NCBI RefSeq assembly: GCF_001311375.1
Contig: NZ_BBAS01000011.1
Span: forward strand, 1 to 44,444
Source of the DNA: Limosilactobacillus equigenerosi DSM 18793 = JCM 14505
GTDB taxonomy: Bacteria > Bacillota > Bacilli > Lactobacillales > Lactobacillaceae
Length of the DNA: 44,444 nucleotides
Direction: 5' to 3'
Positions 26,823 to 37,608 of this stretch are shown here, piece after piece (position 1 is the first letter of the stretch; each line of letters starts with the position of its first letter). The notes beneath the pieces were generated by a model. It made no database searches, was not told where the DNA came from, and saw nothing but the letters and a program-made list of their open reading frames with translations. A program made the translations under genes and the position numbers.

Positions 26823-28724
26823 ATGGGAAAAATTCAAGAATTAGATACGGTGTTAGCGGACCAAATTGCCGCGGGGGAAGTTATCGAACGGCCGGCATCA
26901 GTGGTGAAAGAATTAGTTGAAAATGCGATTGATGCCCACAGTACGCGCATTGATATTATGGTTGAAGAAGCCGGATTACAAGAAATTCGGATTATTGATA
27001 ATGGGGATGGAATTGCTAGCGATGAACTAGCAATTGCTTTTCGGCGCCATGCAACGAGTAAAATTCAAACGCGCCGCGATTTATTTCGGGTTCAAACAAT
27101 GGGCTTTCGAGGCGAAGCATTACCTAGTATTGCGTCAATTGCGGACGTGGAATTAGTTAGTGCGCAAGCGAATCAAGCGGGAGCGATGATTCATTTACGT
27201 GGTGGCGAAGTGTTGGCAACTCAAGCAGCTTCAGCGCGCCCAGGCACTGATATTACGGTCCGTGATTTGTTTTATAATACGCCGGCCCGGTTAAAGTATT
27301 TAAAGTCCCCACGGACGGAATTGAGTAAGATTACGGATTTGGTTAATCGCTTAGCGTTAGCCGAACCCGGCATTGCCTTTAGTCTGCACCATGATGGGAA
27401 AGAAGTCTTCCGGACGGTGGGAAATGGTAATTTACAACAAGTATTAGCGACGATTTATGGGACGAAGGCGGGACAAAAAATGTTACCGTTGGCAGCAAGT
27501 GATCCTGATTTTAAAATCACCGGCTTAGTATCGTTACCAGAATTAACGCGGGCGGGCCGAAATTATGTGACGTTAACGATTAATCAACGTTATATCCGGA
27601 GCTTTCCCTTAACCAAAGCTTTGATTGCTGGGTATGGCTCGAAGTTAATGGTCGGGCGCTATCCAATTGCCGTCTTGAATATTGAATTAGATCCCATTTT
27701 GGTTGATGTGAACGTACACCCAGCGAAACGAGAAGTTCGGTTAAGCAAAGAAGAGCAATTGACGGCGTTAATTACAACGGCCGTCGCGGAAGTAATTGGC
27801 CAACAAAATTTAATTCCGGATGTTGGGAGCCAAACGCAAGAATTAGTGGCAGCGACTGCACCGGCTTTATCGGAAGTGGCGGAACCAACCGCTGAGGTAA
27901 CCATTAAGCGACCAGTCGTGGTCCCGCATGAGCCAGTTATCATCAATACGAAAACCGACCTAGCTAGTCCGGCGATGCAAAGGTTTGACCAACGCTATCA
28001 GGCGCCAATTGAGGAGCAGCCAGCGCCGATTCCGCCAAGCCAACCGCTGCAAACGGAAAATGTGGCCTTGGATTTAACGACGGCGACTAAAACGGGATTT
28101 CCACAGTTGACGTACTTAGCGCAGTTGCATGGGACTTATTTATTAGCCCAGGCTGCGGATGGTTTATACATTGTTGATCAACATGCGGCGCAAGAACGGA
28201 TTAATTACGAACGCTACCGCGTGGAAATTGGCCAAGTCAGTCGGATCAACAGAATTTATTGCAACCGTTAATTTTTGATTATCCGCTAACCCAAGCGTTG
28301 CAAATTCAAGATCATATCTCATTGTTAGCGGAATTGGGGTTGGAATTAACGCCGTTTGGGCAAAGTAGCTTTATGTTAAGCAGTCATCCAACGTGGTTTG
28401 TGCCGGGACAAGAAGCGGATACAGCCCGGGAAATGATTGATTGGGTCTTACAAGATCCCAAACTAACGGTGGCTAACTTTCGGGAAAAAAACGGCGATTA
28501 TGATGAGTTGTAAGCGCGCAATTAAGGCCAATCATCATTTAACAACGGCGGAGGCCCAAGCCTTGCTGGCCAAATTGCCAACTTGTGAAAATCCCTTTAA
28601 CTGTCCTCATGGGCGGCCAGTGACGGTACATTTAACCCCGACGGATTTAGAAAAATTATTTAAACGGATTCAAGATCAACATCAAGCGTATGCGGATGAT
28701 TTTGATACCCATGATGAGGAGTAA
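26823..28724 (+). CDS. mutL: DNA mismatch repair protein MutL (two frameshifts)
   Basis: GHKL ATPase and latent endonuclease of mismatch repair. ATP motifs [16 protein letters not shown] and [10 protein letters not shown] are in the first 110 residues. The C-terminal domain has the [12 protein letters not shown] endonuclease motif, and later [11 protein letters not shown] and CPHGRP. One base is lost near 28241 (VSTDQQ or [12 protein letters not shown] expected) and one A is gained at 28085-28091 in the run at 28485-28491 ([17 protein letters not shown] expected). Corrected length is about 633 aa. Coupled to mutS; ruvA starts 6 bases after its end. Confidence 0.95.
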
Positions 28725-28730
28725 AAACAG

Positions 28731-29318
28731 ATGTTTAACTATTTAAATGGTTTAATTACGGCAGTCACACCGGATTATATTGTGGTTGATATTAATGGGG
28801 TCGGCTATCAAGTGGCCGTGGCTAATCCCTATGCGTATACTGAATCAACAACGCCAACGAAAGTCTATATTTATCAAGCAGTTCGGGAAGATGCGATTAC
28901 GTTGTATGGATTTCAAACGTTAGCCGAAAAACAATTATTTTTGCAATTAATTAGTGTGAGTGGGATTGGGCCGAAGAGTGCGTTGGCGATTTTAGCAACG
29001 CCCGATCATGCCGCTTTAGCGCAAGCGATTAACGAAGGAAACGATACGTTCTTAGCCAAATTTCCTGGAATTGGGAAAAAGACAGCCGGACGAATTATTG
29101 TTGAGTTAAAAGATCGAGTGCAAGTGGAAACTGCCGAGATGCCATTACTGGTACCGGAAACGATTGGGGAAAATCAAGCATTAGCAGATGCTTTGGCCGC
29201 CTTGAAAGCCCTTGGTTATACGGATAAACAAGTGCAAAAAGTTGAAAAATCATTAGCTACGGCGGAAGTAATGACTACCAGTGATTACATTAGTGCGGGA
29301 TTGAAATTATTGATTTAA
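28731..29318 (+). CDS. ruvA: Holliday junction helicase subunit RuvA
   Basis: A 195-residue protein, complete: N-terminal OB fold (FNYLNGLITAVTPDYIVVDINGVGYQV in sense), two helix-hairpin-helix motifs (SGIGPKSALAIL and FPGIGKKTAGRII), and a C-terminal RuvB-contacting three-helix domain. It forms a tetramer on the junction. It follows mutL closely and precedes ruvB by 19 bases, within one repair operon. Confidence 0.97.
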   Translation: MFNYLNGLITAVTPDYIVVDINGVGYQVAVANPYAYTESTTPTKVYIYQAVREDAITLYGFQTLAEKQLFLQLISVSGIGPKSALAILATPDHAALAQAINEGNDTFLAKFPGIGKKTAGRIIVELKDRVQVETAEMPLLVPETIGENQALADALAALKALGYTDKQVQKVEKSLATAEVMTTSDYISAGLKLLI

Positions 29319-29337
29319 GTTGTGAAAGGAGGAGGCT

Positions 29338-30348
29338 ATGGCAGAAGAGCGTGACTTGATGGATCAACATACCAATGATGCCAGTGAAGCGTTAGCCGAG
29401 TTAAGCTTACGGCCACAACGGTTAGCTGAGTATATTGGTCAACAAGCGATTAAAGATAAGTTAACAGTGTACATTCAAGCGGCTAAGAGTCGGGAGGAAG
29501 CCTTAGACCACGTGTTATTGTATGGGCCACCAGGCTTGGGGAAGACCACGTTGGCGATGGTGATTGCGCATGAGTTGGGCGTTCAAATTAAAACGACGAG
29601 TGGGCCAGCGATTGAAAAGCCGGGTGATTTAGTCGCCTTATTAAATGAATTACAACCAGGTGACGTATTATTTATTGACGAAATTCACCGCTTACCAAAA
29701 GTGGTTGAAGAAATGTTGTATTCCGCCATGGAAGATTTTTATGTCGATATTGTGATTGGCGAAGGACCAACGGCGCATCCAGTTCACTTCCCATTACCAC
29801 CATTTACATTAATTGGGGCGACCACTCGAGCGGGATCTTTATCGGCACCGTTGCGGGATCGCTTTGGAATTGTGGAACGGATGCAATATTATACGCCAGC
29901 GGAATTAACGGCGATTGTGACTCGGTCGGCCAAGATTTTTCAAGCCCCGATTGAAACGGATGGGGCCCATGAGTTAGCTTTACGTTCGCGGGGGACCCCG
30001 CGGATTGCCAATCGTTTGTTAAAACGGGTGCGTGATTTTTCGCAAGTGGCGGGGCATGCAGCAATCAATTTACCAACCGTGCAAATGGCATTGTCATTAC
30101 TCCAAGTTGATGACCAAGGGCTCGATGAAATTGACCGCAAGTTGCTTACTACGATGATTGAGTTGTACCATGGTGGTCCAGTGGGGTTAAAGACAATTGC
30201 GGCCAATATTGGTGAAGAAACCACCACGATTGAAGAAATGTATGAGCCATATTTAATGCAGATTGGGTTTTTGAGTCGAACGCCACGAGGGCGGCAGGTG
30301 ACTTTGGCAGCATATGAACACTTAGGGATTCCAATGCCAACGGAGTAG
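29338..30348 (+). CDS. ruvB: Holliday junction helicase ATPase RuvB
   Basis: A 336-residue AAA+ motor driving branch migration with RuvA. Walker A is GPPGLGKTT (63-71), Walker [10 protein letters not shown], sensor ATTRAGSL, and a C-terminal winged helix ([16 protein letters not shown]). An AAAGGAGGAGG-like site precedes the ATG. The reading frame is intact. In related lactobacilli queA and tgt follow; here only a degenerate tgt-like gene does. Confidence 0.98.
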   Translation: MAEERDLMDQHTNDASEALAELSLRPQRLAEYIGQQAIKDKLTVYIQAAKSREEALDHVLLYGPPGLGKTTLAMVIAHELGVQIKTTSGPAIEKPGDLVALLNELQPGDVLFIDEIHRLPKVVEEMLYSAMEDFYVDIVIGEGPTAHPVHFPLPPFTLIGATTRAGSLSAPLRDRFGIVERMQYYTPAELTAIVTRSAKIFQAPIETDGAHELALRSRGTPRIANRLLKRVRDFSQVAGHAAINLPTVQMALSLLQVDDQGLDEIDRKLLTTMIELYHGGPVGLKTIAANIGEETTTIEEMYEPYLMQIGFLSRTPRGRQVTLAAYEHLGIPMPTE

Positions 30349-30367
30349 GAAAGGTGGTTAAGTTTAA

Positions 30368-31219
30368 ATGAGTCAAATTGTGCCAATCTTATCGACCGGA
30401 ACGATCTTCCCGTTGACAAGTAATCAGTGGCAAAGCCTTGGGGTCAAAAGTTTGGCGGTTCCGGCGCTGAGCTGGCAAGCCAATCACGCTTGGTTAAAAG
30501 ACGCTGGCGGAATCGCCCAAGTTTTTAATTGGGCGGGGGAAGTAATTGCTTACCCAGGCCTTAATCGACCAATGAAGAAAGTTACGACCAAGGCGATTAA
30601 AAGTGGGGCGACGTATTATCGCCAAGGAAAAGCCCATAAATTGACCACTAATGCGTATCAAGAATTAGTTGACGCAATCCAACCAACCATCAGCTTGCCG
30701 TTAAGTCAAGTGGCGGATTATTATGGACCAGTCGATGATTTAGCAACGGCGGTTGAAATTAATGCGCAGTGGCAAAATGAAGGTACCTGGGGAAGTTGGC
30801 AAGGCGGTGGACTAAAAGCATTGCGGTTAGCTAGTTTGCAGGCGCTAACTGACCAAGGGGTGACTAACTTTTGGTTGGATAATTTAGCGCCAGATTTAGC
30901 CGAATGGCAACGCGGAATTAAATTGCTCAAGTCATTGTTACCAGCAACGAGTCAAACTTTGGTGATGGTTGATTCGCTGGATAAGTTAGCAATCGCACAA
31001 CAAATGCAAGTTGACTATATCTTAACCGCCTTACCAACGCTTTGGGCGAAACAGCGGCAAGTGTTGGTGGCAGGCCAAGTTCAAGCAGTCACGCCGCAGA
31101 ATGTTCCAGCCGCCGTGTGGGCGTTATTAGCCCAAGCACCGGTGAGTGGGGAACAGGCATTGAGTAGCTTTAATTGGCAACAATTATTGGCCCCAACCGA
31201 GTCAGGACTGGAAATTTAA
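30368..31219 (+). CDS. Degenerate queuine tRNA-ribosyltransferase (Tgt)-like protein, probably non-catalytic
   Basis: 283 residues, one intact frame. The Tgt fold is recognisable in order: KDAGGIAQVFNW (about 44-55; Tgt has KEAGGLHKFMNW), SGATYYRQGKAHKLTTNAYQ (Tgt EGVTFRSHLDGSKHFFSPEK), WGSWQGGGLKALRLASLQAL (Tgt FGIVQGGEFEDLR...), and VDYILTALPTLWAK (Tgt VDMFDCVLPTRIAR). The nucleophile Asp of FDCVLPTR is Leu, the Asp of TDSGGFQ is replaced (AYPGLN), and the zinc cysteines are absent; Tgt is about 380 aa. It sits between ruvB and yajC, the usual queA-tgt place. Base exchange activity is not expected; any remaining role is unknown. The homology is my manual alignment. Confidence 0.72.
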   Translation: MSQIVPILSTGTIFPLTSNQWQSLGVKSLAVPALSWQANHAWLKDAGGIAQVFNWAGEVIAYPGLNRPMKKVTTKAIKSGATYYRQGKAHKLTTNAYQELVDAIQPTISLPLSQVADYYGPVDDLATAVEINAQWQNEGTWGSWQGGGLKALRLASLQALTDQGVTNFWLDNLAPDLAEWQRGIKLLKSLLPATSQTLVMVDSLDKLAIAQQMQVDYILTALPTLWAKQRQVLVAGQVQAVTPQNVPAAVWALLAQAPVSGEQALSSFNWQQLLAPTESGLEI

Positions 31220-31270
31220 GCCATTGTCCGGTATATTAAGATTAAATCAAAATTAAGGGAGTTTTTTATA

Positions 31271-31582
31271 ATGAACAGTACATACTCATCAATGATGTTA
31301 ATTGTGTTAATGATTCTTTTTATGTATTTCTTCATGATGCGACCACAACAAAAGCAACGGAAACAACACCAAGAAATGGTTAGTAGCTTACAACCAGGTG
31401 ATGAAGTGGTAACGATTGGTCGCTTACATGGGGTTGTCCATGAAGTGAACACGACGCAACAAACAGTGACGATTGATTGTGAAGGGATTTATTTAACCTT
31501 TGATTTAAATGCAATTGCGCGGGTTAACCGGCCGCAAGCTGCAGAACAATCAACGACACAAGCATCGGAAACTGATAAGTAA
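31271..31582 (+). CDS. yajC: Preprotein translocase accessory protein YajC
   Basis: A 103-residue single-span membrane protein. The helix is at about 6-23 (SSMMLIVLMILFMYFFMM), followed at once by RPQQKQRKQHQEM and the conserved LQPGDEVVTIGRLHGVV domain. It associates with SecDF/YidC. The low-complexity tail is unremarkable. AAGGGAG precedes the ATG, and a terminator follows. Confidence 0.95.
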   Translation: MNSTYSSMMLIVLMILFMYFFMMRPQQKQRKQHQEMVSSLQPGDEVVTIGRLHGVVHEVNTTQQTVTIDCEGIYLTFDLNAIARVNRPQAAEQSTTQASETDK

Positions 31583-31584
31583 TT

Positions 31585-31616
31585 AAAAACGAGGCCCAAC
31601 TTGGACCTCGTTTTTA
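31585..31616. terminator. yajC terminator
   Basis: AAAAACGAGG...CCTCGTTTTT with inner CC/GG pairing. It is symmetrical and could act in both directions. Confidence 0.88.
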
Positions 31617-31675
31617 ATTATGCAAAGTTAGCGGTCCTTGGTATACTAGAAGGCAGGAACCTAAAGGAGAACATC

Positions 31676-32623
31676 ATGGATGAATTAACGCAAATTTTAC
31701 AAGCCATTCAAAAATACAATCGGATTATTATCCATCGGCATCAACGCCCGGATCCGGATGCGATTGGTTCACAAGTTGGGTTAGCGGCGATTATTAAAGC
31801 CTCATTCCCGCATAAAGAAGTGAGTGTGGTTGGTAAGGATATTCCGAGCTTTGATTGGATTGGAACAATGGATGACATTGACGGGGCGGATTTTCAAAAT
31901 GCCTTAGTAATCGTCTTAGATACGGCTAATGCACCGCGCATTGACGATCGCCGCTTTGATCAGGGGGATCAATTAATTAAAATTGATCATCATCCTAATG
32001 ATGAACCATATGGTGATGTAATGTTTGTGAATGAACAGGCCTCAAGTACGTCGGAAATTATTTATGATTTTTATCATCAATTTCAAGCCCAATTAACGTT
32101 ACCCGGAGAAGCGGCGAACGCATTGTATGCTGGGATTATCGGTGATACCGGACGTTTCTTGTACCCGGCTACCACCGGCCATACTTTGCAAGTGGCGGGA
32201 GCGTTAATTGAAGCTGGCGCCCAAGCGGAACAAATCAGCCGGAAAGAAGATGAAATTTCCTGGCCATTAGCTAAGTTATCGGCGGATGTTTATCAAAATT
32301 TGGCCGTCAATGAAGCCGGAGTTGCTTGGGTGACGTTAACGATGGAGCACTTAGAGCAATTAGGCATTAGCGAATCGGGGACGTCGGCCGTGGTGCCATT
32401 ACCAGGCAAAATTCATGATGTGAAAGCATGGGCCATTTTCTTAGAACAAAATGATGGCAGCTTCCGAGTGCGGTTACGATCAAAGCAAGTCGTGATTAAT
32501 ACGGTGGCCAAACTTCACCAAGGTGGCGGCCATCCGCTGGCGAGTGGTGCGCGGGCTAAAGACCAAGCGGAGTGTGAACAAATTGTAGCTGAATTAACAG
32601 CTGCTTGTATGAAAGAAAAGTAA
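31676..32623 (+). CDS. nrnA: DHH-family phosphoesterase, NrnA-like (nanoRNase/pAp phosphatase)
   Basis: 315 residues. DHH motifs: HRHQRPDPDAIGSQ, IVLDTANAPRID, IKIDHHPND, then the DHHA1 motif GGGHPLASGA. Members degrade short oligoribonucleotides and pAp. I place the start at ATG 31676, five bases after AAAGGAG. A longer in-frame extension from 31601 would run out of the upstream terminator and is rejected. Confidence 0.92.
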   Translation: MDELTQILQAIQKYNRIIIHRHQRPDPDAIGSQVGLAAIIKASFPHKEVSVVGKDIPSFDWIGTMDDIDGADFQNALVIVLDTANAPRIDDRRFDQGDQLIKIDHHPNDEPYGDVMFVNEQASSTSEIIYDFYHQFQAQLTLPGEAANALYAGIIGDTGRFLYPATTGHTLQVAGALIEAGAQAEQISRKEDEISWPLAKLSADVYQNLAVNEAGVAWVTLTMEHLEQLGISESGTSAVVPLPGKIHDVKAWAIFLEQNDGSFRVRLRSKQVVINTVAKLHQGGGHPLASGARAKDQAECEQIVAELTAACMKEK

Positions 32624-32641
32624 GAGAGGATAGTTTAAATA

Positions 32642-34021
32642 ATGGCAGGACAATTTAGTCAATTTAAATTTCAGCCGTTTGTGATGCAGGCGTTGGCGGA
32701 CTTGAAGTTTACCCAACCAACGCCGGTGCAACAAAAGGTAATTCCACTAATTATGAAAGGGAAAAGTGTCGTTGGACAATCCCAAACGGGGAGTGGAAAG
32801 ACGCATGCATTTTTATTACCGCTTTTCTCACAATTGGATGTTAACAACCCAAATGTTCAAGTCGTGATTACGACCCCCAGTCGGGAATTAGCGTACCAAA
32901 TTTATAATGCGGCCAAGCAAATTAACCAATTTGCCAAGCCCAATGGACTATCCATAATTATGTGGGGGGGACGGATAAGCAACAACAAATCGACCAACTG
33001 CAACGGCGGAGTCCCCAAGTCGTAATTGACGCCGGGGCGAATTTTAGATTTAGTTAAGTCCAATGCACTTGATATCCATGAAGCGACGCGGTTTGTCATT
33101 GATGAAGCTGATATGACCTTAGATATGGGCTTTTTGAATCAAGTCGACCAAATTGCGGCTTATTTCCCAGAAAACTTACAAATGTTAGTCTTCTCGGCGA
33201 CGATTCCCCAAGGCTTACGGCCGTTCTTAAAGAAGTATATGGGGAATCCGGAAATTGAAGAAATTCCAACGGAAACGGTCATTAATCCCAACGTGGAAAA
33301 CTGGTTAATGTCGACGAAGGGCCGGGATAAAAATGACCTGGTTTACCGTTTATTGACGATGGGGGACCCATATTTAGCCCTCGTCTTTGCGAATACGCGA
33401 GATCGCGCGGAAGAGTTATATAATTTCTTACTTGGCCAAGGCTTAAAGGTGGCCTTGATTCATGGGGGACTAGAACCGCGAGCGCGGAAACGGGTGATGC
33501 GTCAAATTCACAATCTAGATTTACAATACATTGTGGCCACTGACCTAGCGGCGCGTGGGATTGACATTGAAGGGGTCTCATTGGTCATTAACGATGATAT
33601 TCCAACCGATTTGGAATATTTTGTGCACCGGGTTGGTCGGACCGGCCGGGCAAAGATGCACGGCACGGCAATTACGCTCTATGTTCCAGCCGAAGAGGAA
33701 TTGGTTGAAAAACTTGAACAACGTGGGATTAAGTTTGTCCCAAAGGCGATTAAAGATGGTCGAGTGGTCACAACCCATGATCGGAACCGCCGGAAAGGCT
33801 TTAAGTACCGGCAAGCGGAATTAGATACGACCTTGAAGGGTTACGTGAAGAAGCAAAAGCGGAAGGTTAAGCCAGGTTATAAGAAGAAAATCAAGCGCCG
33901 GATTAAGCAAGATGAAATTCAAAAACGGCGGCAAGAACAACGGCACGAATTCTTAAAAGGTAAGCGCCAACGGCAACGGCAACACCGAATTGAACGGCAA
34001 AAGCAACGCCAAGGGAATTAG
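32642..34021 (+). CDS. cshB: DEAD-box RNA helicase, CshB-like (frameshifts)
   Basis: ATP-dependent RNA helicase: Q motif (PTPVQQKVIP), GQSQTGSGKTHAF, TTPSRELAYQ, VIDEADMTLDMGF (DEAD), SATIP, ATDLAARGIDIEGV and HRVGRTGR. A very basic C-terminal tail (about the last 80 residues) suggests RNA or ribosome binding. One G is missing near 32961 (IIMVGGTDKQQQ expected) and two bases near 33028-33029 (VVIGTPGRILDL expected). The three losses cancel, so both ends share one frame but the middle is unreadable and an apparent stop lies at 33023. Corrected length is about 460 aa. Confidence 0.93.
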
Positions 34022-34025
34022 TTCG

Positions 34026-34055
34026 TTGCAATTTAATGCAAAGTTAGCTTATAAT
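34026..34055 (+). promoter_or_regulatory. alaS promoter
   Basis: TTGCAA (34026-34031) and TATAAT (34050-34055) with an 18-base spacer, right before the Ala T-box. Confidence 0.7.
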
Positions 34056-34057
34056 AG

Positions 34058-34253
34058 ACACTAATTTGAGATATGACGAATCCTTTGAACTTTCAGAAAC
34101 GTTTTGGTAGCTGTGAAAAACGACGATGAGGATTGGTTGCTCCTCAAAGGTTTCAAGTTAATAATCATTTTAAGAGGTATACGAATCTATCGTTACAACC
34201 AGAGTGGTACCGCGTCATCGGCGTCTCTGGAATTTGTAGCGGTAGATTTTTTT
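34058..34253 (+). promoter_or_regulatory. T-box leader of alaS, specifier GCT (Ala)
   Basis: A short-stem-I T-box. TTTGAG/CTCAAA and GAATCC/GGATTG close the specifier loop, and the 3' side GTTGCTC holds GCT (34139-34141) one base before the stem. The distal loop is GGTAGCTGTG. The core is AGAGTGGTACCGCG (about 34201-34214), inside a terminator formed by TCTATCGTTACAA and TTGTAGCGGTAGA plus seven T (34188-34253). It gives Ala-dependent control of alaS. Confidence 0.88.
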
Positions 34254-34271
34254 ACTAGTGAGGTTAATTGA

Positions 34272-36923
34272 ATGAAAGAATTAAAACAACTTAATAGCGC
34301 CCAAGTACGGCGGATGTATTTAGATTTCTTTAAGCAACATGGTCATACTGAAATGCCAAGTCGCTCGTTAGTACCCGTAGATGATCCAACTTTATTATGG
34401 ATTAACTCTGGGGTGGCCACGATGAAGCAATACTTTGACGGCCAAGTGGTTCCGGACAATCCGCGGATGACTAGTTCCCAAAAGAGTATTCGGACGAATG
34501 ATATTGAAAATGTGGGAAAGACAGCCCGGCATCATACGATGTTTGAAATGCTCGGGAACTTCTCGGTGGGGGATTACTTTAAGAATGAAGTCATCCCTTG
34601 GGCCTGGGAATTATTAACGAGTGATGATTGGTTTGGTTTTGATCCAGAAAAACTTTACATTACTTACTACCCAGAAGATAAGGATGCCTACAATTTGTGG
34701 AAACAAGTTGGGGTGGCCGAAGATCATTTAATTGCCGATAAGGAAAACTTCTGGGATATTGGGCAAGGTCCATCTGGTCCGGATACCGAAATTTTCTATG
34801 ACCGGGGGCAAGCGATGAACAACTTACCGGAAGATGATCCGGAAAGTTACCCAGGTGGGGAAAATGAACGGTACTTAGAAATTTGGAACATCGTGTTCTC
34901 GCAATTTAACCACACGCCAGAAGACACGTACGAACCATTACCACAAAAGAACATCGATACGGGGATGGGGTTAGAACGGGTGGTTTCGATTTTTGAAAAT
35001 GCCCCAACAAACTTTGAAACGGACCTCTTTATGCCAATTATCGAACAAACCCAAGCATTAAGTGCGGGGAAAGTTTATGGGCAAGATAAGACGGATGATA
35101 TTCAATTTAAGATTATCGCTGACCACATTCGTTCGATTACGTTTGCAATTAGCGATGGTGCCTTACCATCTAACGTTGGCCGGGGCTACGTCATCCGGCG
35201 GTTATTGCGGCGCTCAGTAGTGGCAGGAAAGAAATTAGGAATTGAAGAATCCTTCTTAGCTTCCTTGGTTCCAACGGTTGGTAAGATTATGCAAGATTAC
35301 TATCCAGCCGTCTTGGAAAATGCCGATTACATTGCATCAGTTGTGAAGGCCGAAGAAGACCGGTTTAGTGCCACGTTAAACGGTGGGCTAAACTTATTGA
35401 ATTCGGTAATTGATGAAGTTAAAGCGGCCGGTGAAACAACGATTGATGGGCAAACAGCCTTTAAGTTATACGATACGTATGGTTTCCCAGTTGAATTAAC
35501 GCAAGAATATGCCGAAGATGAAGGCTTGCAAGTTGATGTTGCCGGTTTTAAAGCGGCGATGACGGAACAACAAGTTCGGGCCCGTACGCGCGGGATACCG
35601 ATAATGGGATGGGGGTTCAAACTGGCCTTTGGACCGACTTTGAAACGCCAAGTGAATACGTTGGTTACACTGACCTTGAAGTGAGTGACGCCAAATTAAT
35701 TGGGATGGCCGTGGAAGGCAGTTATACGCAAAGTGCGACAGCCGGACAAAAAAATGGTCGATGTGATTTTTGATCGGACGCCATTCTATGCTGAAATGGG
35801 GGGCCAAGTGGCCGATACCGGGGACATCATTGATAACCATGGGACGGTCGTGGCTAAGGTAGTTGATGTACAACATGCCCCTCATCAACAAAACTTACAT
35901 CGGGTTGAAGTCTTGACGGAATTGAAGCAAGGAGCACGTTATAAGTTAGTGGTGGCAGCAGCCCGGCATCACAAGATTGAAAAGAACCACACTGCTACCC
36001 ACTTACTCGACCAAGCCCTTCGCAATGTCTTAGGTGGTCGGACACAACAAGCCGGCTCCTTAGTGGAAGCTGATTACTTACGCTTTGACTTTAATCACTT
36101 TGGCCAAGTTACGCCGGATGATTTAGACAAGGTTGAAGAGATGGTGAACGAACAAATTTGGGCTGAAATTCCAGTCACAACAGTTGAAACGGATTTAGAA
36201 TCTGCTAAAGAAATGGGCGCAATTGCCCTCTTTAGCGACAAGTACGGAGACCGGGTACGGGTTGTCAAGATTGGTGACTTTAACACCGAATTCTGTGGTG
36301 GTGATCACGTTAAGAATACGAATGAATTAGGGCTCTTTAAGATTGTTTCTGAAGCTGGGGTTGGTGCCGGGGTCCGGCGGATTGAAGCGGTAACTTCTGC
36401 GGCGGCCTTTAAGTACTTACAAACCCGGGCCGACTTGGCTGCTCAAGCTGCTGCTAGCTTGAAGGTAACGCAATTGCCAGAATTGCCAAAGCGTTTAGAA
36501 GAATTACAAGATCAATTAAAAGCCGTTACAAAGGAAAACGAACAATTGCAATCCAAGTTAGCTGCGCAAGCCGCTGGGGATGTCTTTAAGGATGTGCAAA
36601 CAACGACGGCCGGAAGCTTAATTGCGGCGGAATTGAATGTCGCTGGGATGGATCAGTTACGGCAATTAGCTGACCAATGGCGTTCGCAAGGCCACTCGGA
36701 CTTCTTAGTCTTAGCCACGGAAGCCAATGGCAAAGCCAACTTATTAGTGGCGGTTAGCGATGATAAGGCGAAGACGGTCAAAGCTGGCGACTTAATCAAA
36801 GCAATCTCACCAGCCATTCAAGGTGGTGGGGGTGGTCGCCCAACCTTAGCCCAAGCTGGGGGGAAGAACCCAGCTGGAATCCAAGCTGCGTTAACGCAAG
36901 CAGTGGAATTTTTAAATCACTAA
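34272..36923 (+). CDS. alaS: Alanyl-tRNA synthetase (two compensating frameshifts)
   Basis: Class II synthetase for tRNA-Ala. Motif 1/2/3 region is in the first 460 residues ([27 protein letters not shown]). The editing domain has [12 protein letters not shown] (HxxxH) and [10 protein letters not shown]; the C-Ala glycine-rich end is [14 protein letters not shown]. One C is missing near 35590 and one A is extra in 35748-35754 ([22 protein letters not shown] expected). The two shifts cancel, leaving about 55 residues in the wrong frame and an apparent stop at 35684. Corrected length is about 883 aa. Controlled by the Ala T-box. Confidence 0.97.
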
Positions 36924-36942
36924 GCACCATTAGGAGGTGGCC

Positions 36943-37557
36943 ATGATGAAGCGACACCAACGGATTTTACGGTTAACGCTACGGGCGTTACTAATGGTAA
37001 TTGTTTTGTTGCAAACCATGATTCCATGGTTAGGAAATTTGCCCCTCGGTTTAATGTCGATTACGATTCTTCCCGTGACGATTGCGATTATTGCGGTGGC
37101 GTTCGGACCGGCCGAAGGAGCAATCATGGGTGGCGTATGGGGGATAGTCACGTTGCTGCGCGCCTTTGTTTATCCTACCAGTGCCTTGGCACCAATCATT
37201 TTTACGAATCCGGTGATTGCAATCGTCCCCCGCGTTTTGGTCGGGGTGGTTGCCGGGTATGCCTTCCGTGAATTAGTTAAATTATTGTCACCAAGTGTTA
37301 GTGCGGCAATTGCTGGTTTACTTGCATCGCTGACGAATACGGTGTTGGTATTAGGGTTAATTTATTTATTCTTTAATCATAATCACCGAGTAACGGCGGC
37401 GTATGGGCAAACAAATGGTCATTTAGCATCGGCCTTATTAGCGATTGTGACGACGAATGGGTTAGTTGAAGCGGCGGTGGCGTTAATCTTAACGGGATTA
37501 ATTGCGCCGGCTGTTTGGAAAGTTGTTAAGAAATTAACGCAGCAACCAGGTAAATAG
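36943..37557 (+). CDS. ECF transporter S component, substrate unassigned
   Basis: About 204 residues, with five or six hydrophobic segments. The pattern TILPVTIAIIAVAFGPAEGAIMGGVWGI followed by FTNPVIAIVPRVLVGVVAG is typical of substrate-binding (S) components of energy-coupling factor vitamin importers. It would work with EcfA1/A2/T encoded elsewhere. Substrate cannot be read from sequence; a pantothenate-type (PanT) assignment is possible. I choose ATG 36943, spaced from AGGAGG; the GTG at 36937 overlaps that site. Confidence 0.8.
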   Translation: MMKRHQRILRLTLRALLMVIVLLQTMIPWLGNLPLGLMSITILPVTIAIIAVAFGPAEGAIMGGVWGIVTLLRAFVYPTSALAPIIFTNPVIAIVPRVLVGVVAGYAFRELVKLLSPSVSAAIAGLLASLTNTVLVLGLIYLFFNHNHRVTAAYGQTNGHLASALLAIVTTNGLVEAAVALILTGLIAPAVWKVVKKLTQQPGK

Positions 37558-37564
37558 CGATATA

Positions 37565-37599
37565 AAAAGCGTAGACCTTCATTTCAGGTCTACGCTTTT
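37565..37599. terminator. Bidirectional terminator between ECF S gene and clpE
   Basis: AAAAGCGTAGACCT and AGGTCTACGCTTTT form a perfect 14-base-pair stem around TCATTTC. It serves the convergent genes on both strands. Confidence 0.93.
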
Positions 37600-37608
37600 G
37601 TGATGGAA

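Noticed and set aside
31601-31675. N-terminal extension of the NrnA-like protein
   Set aside because: The extension runs out of the yajC terminator hairpin and has no ribosome site; ATG 31676 has AAAGGAG.
36943-37271. Second plus-strand frame within the ECF S gene and antisense frame at 36930-37151
   Set aside because: Both overlap a clear membrane-protein gene and lack starts with ribosome sites.
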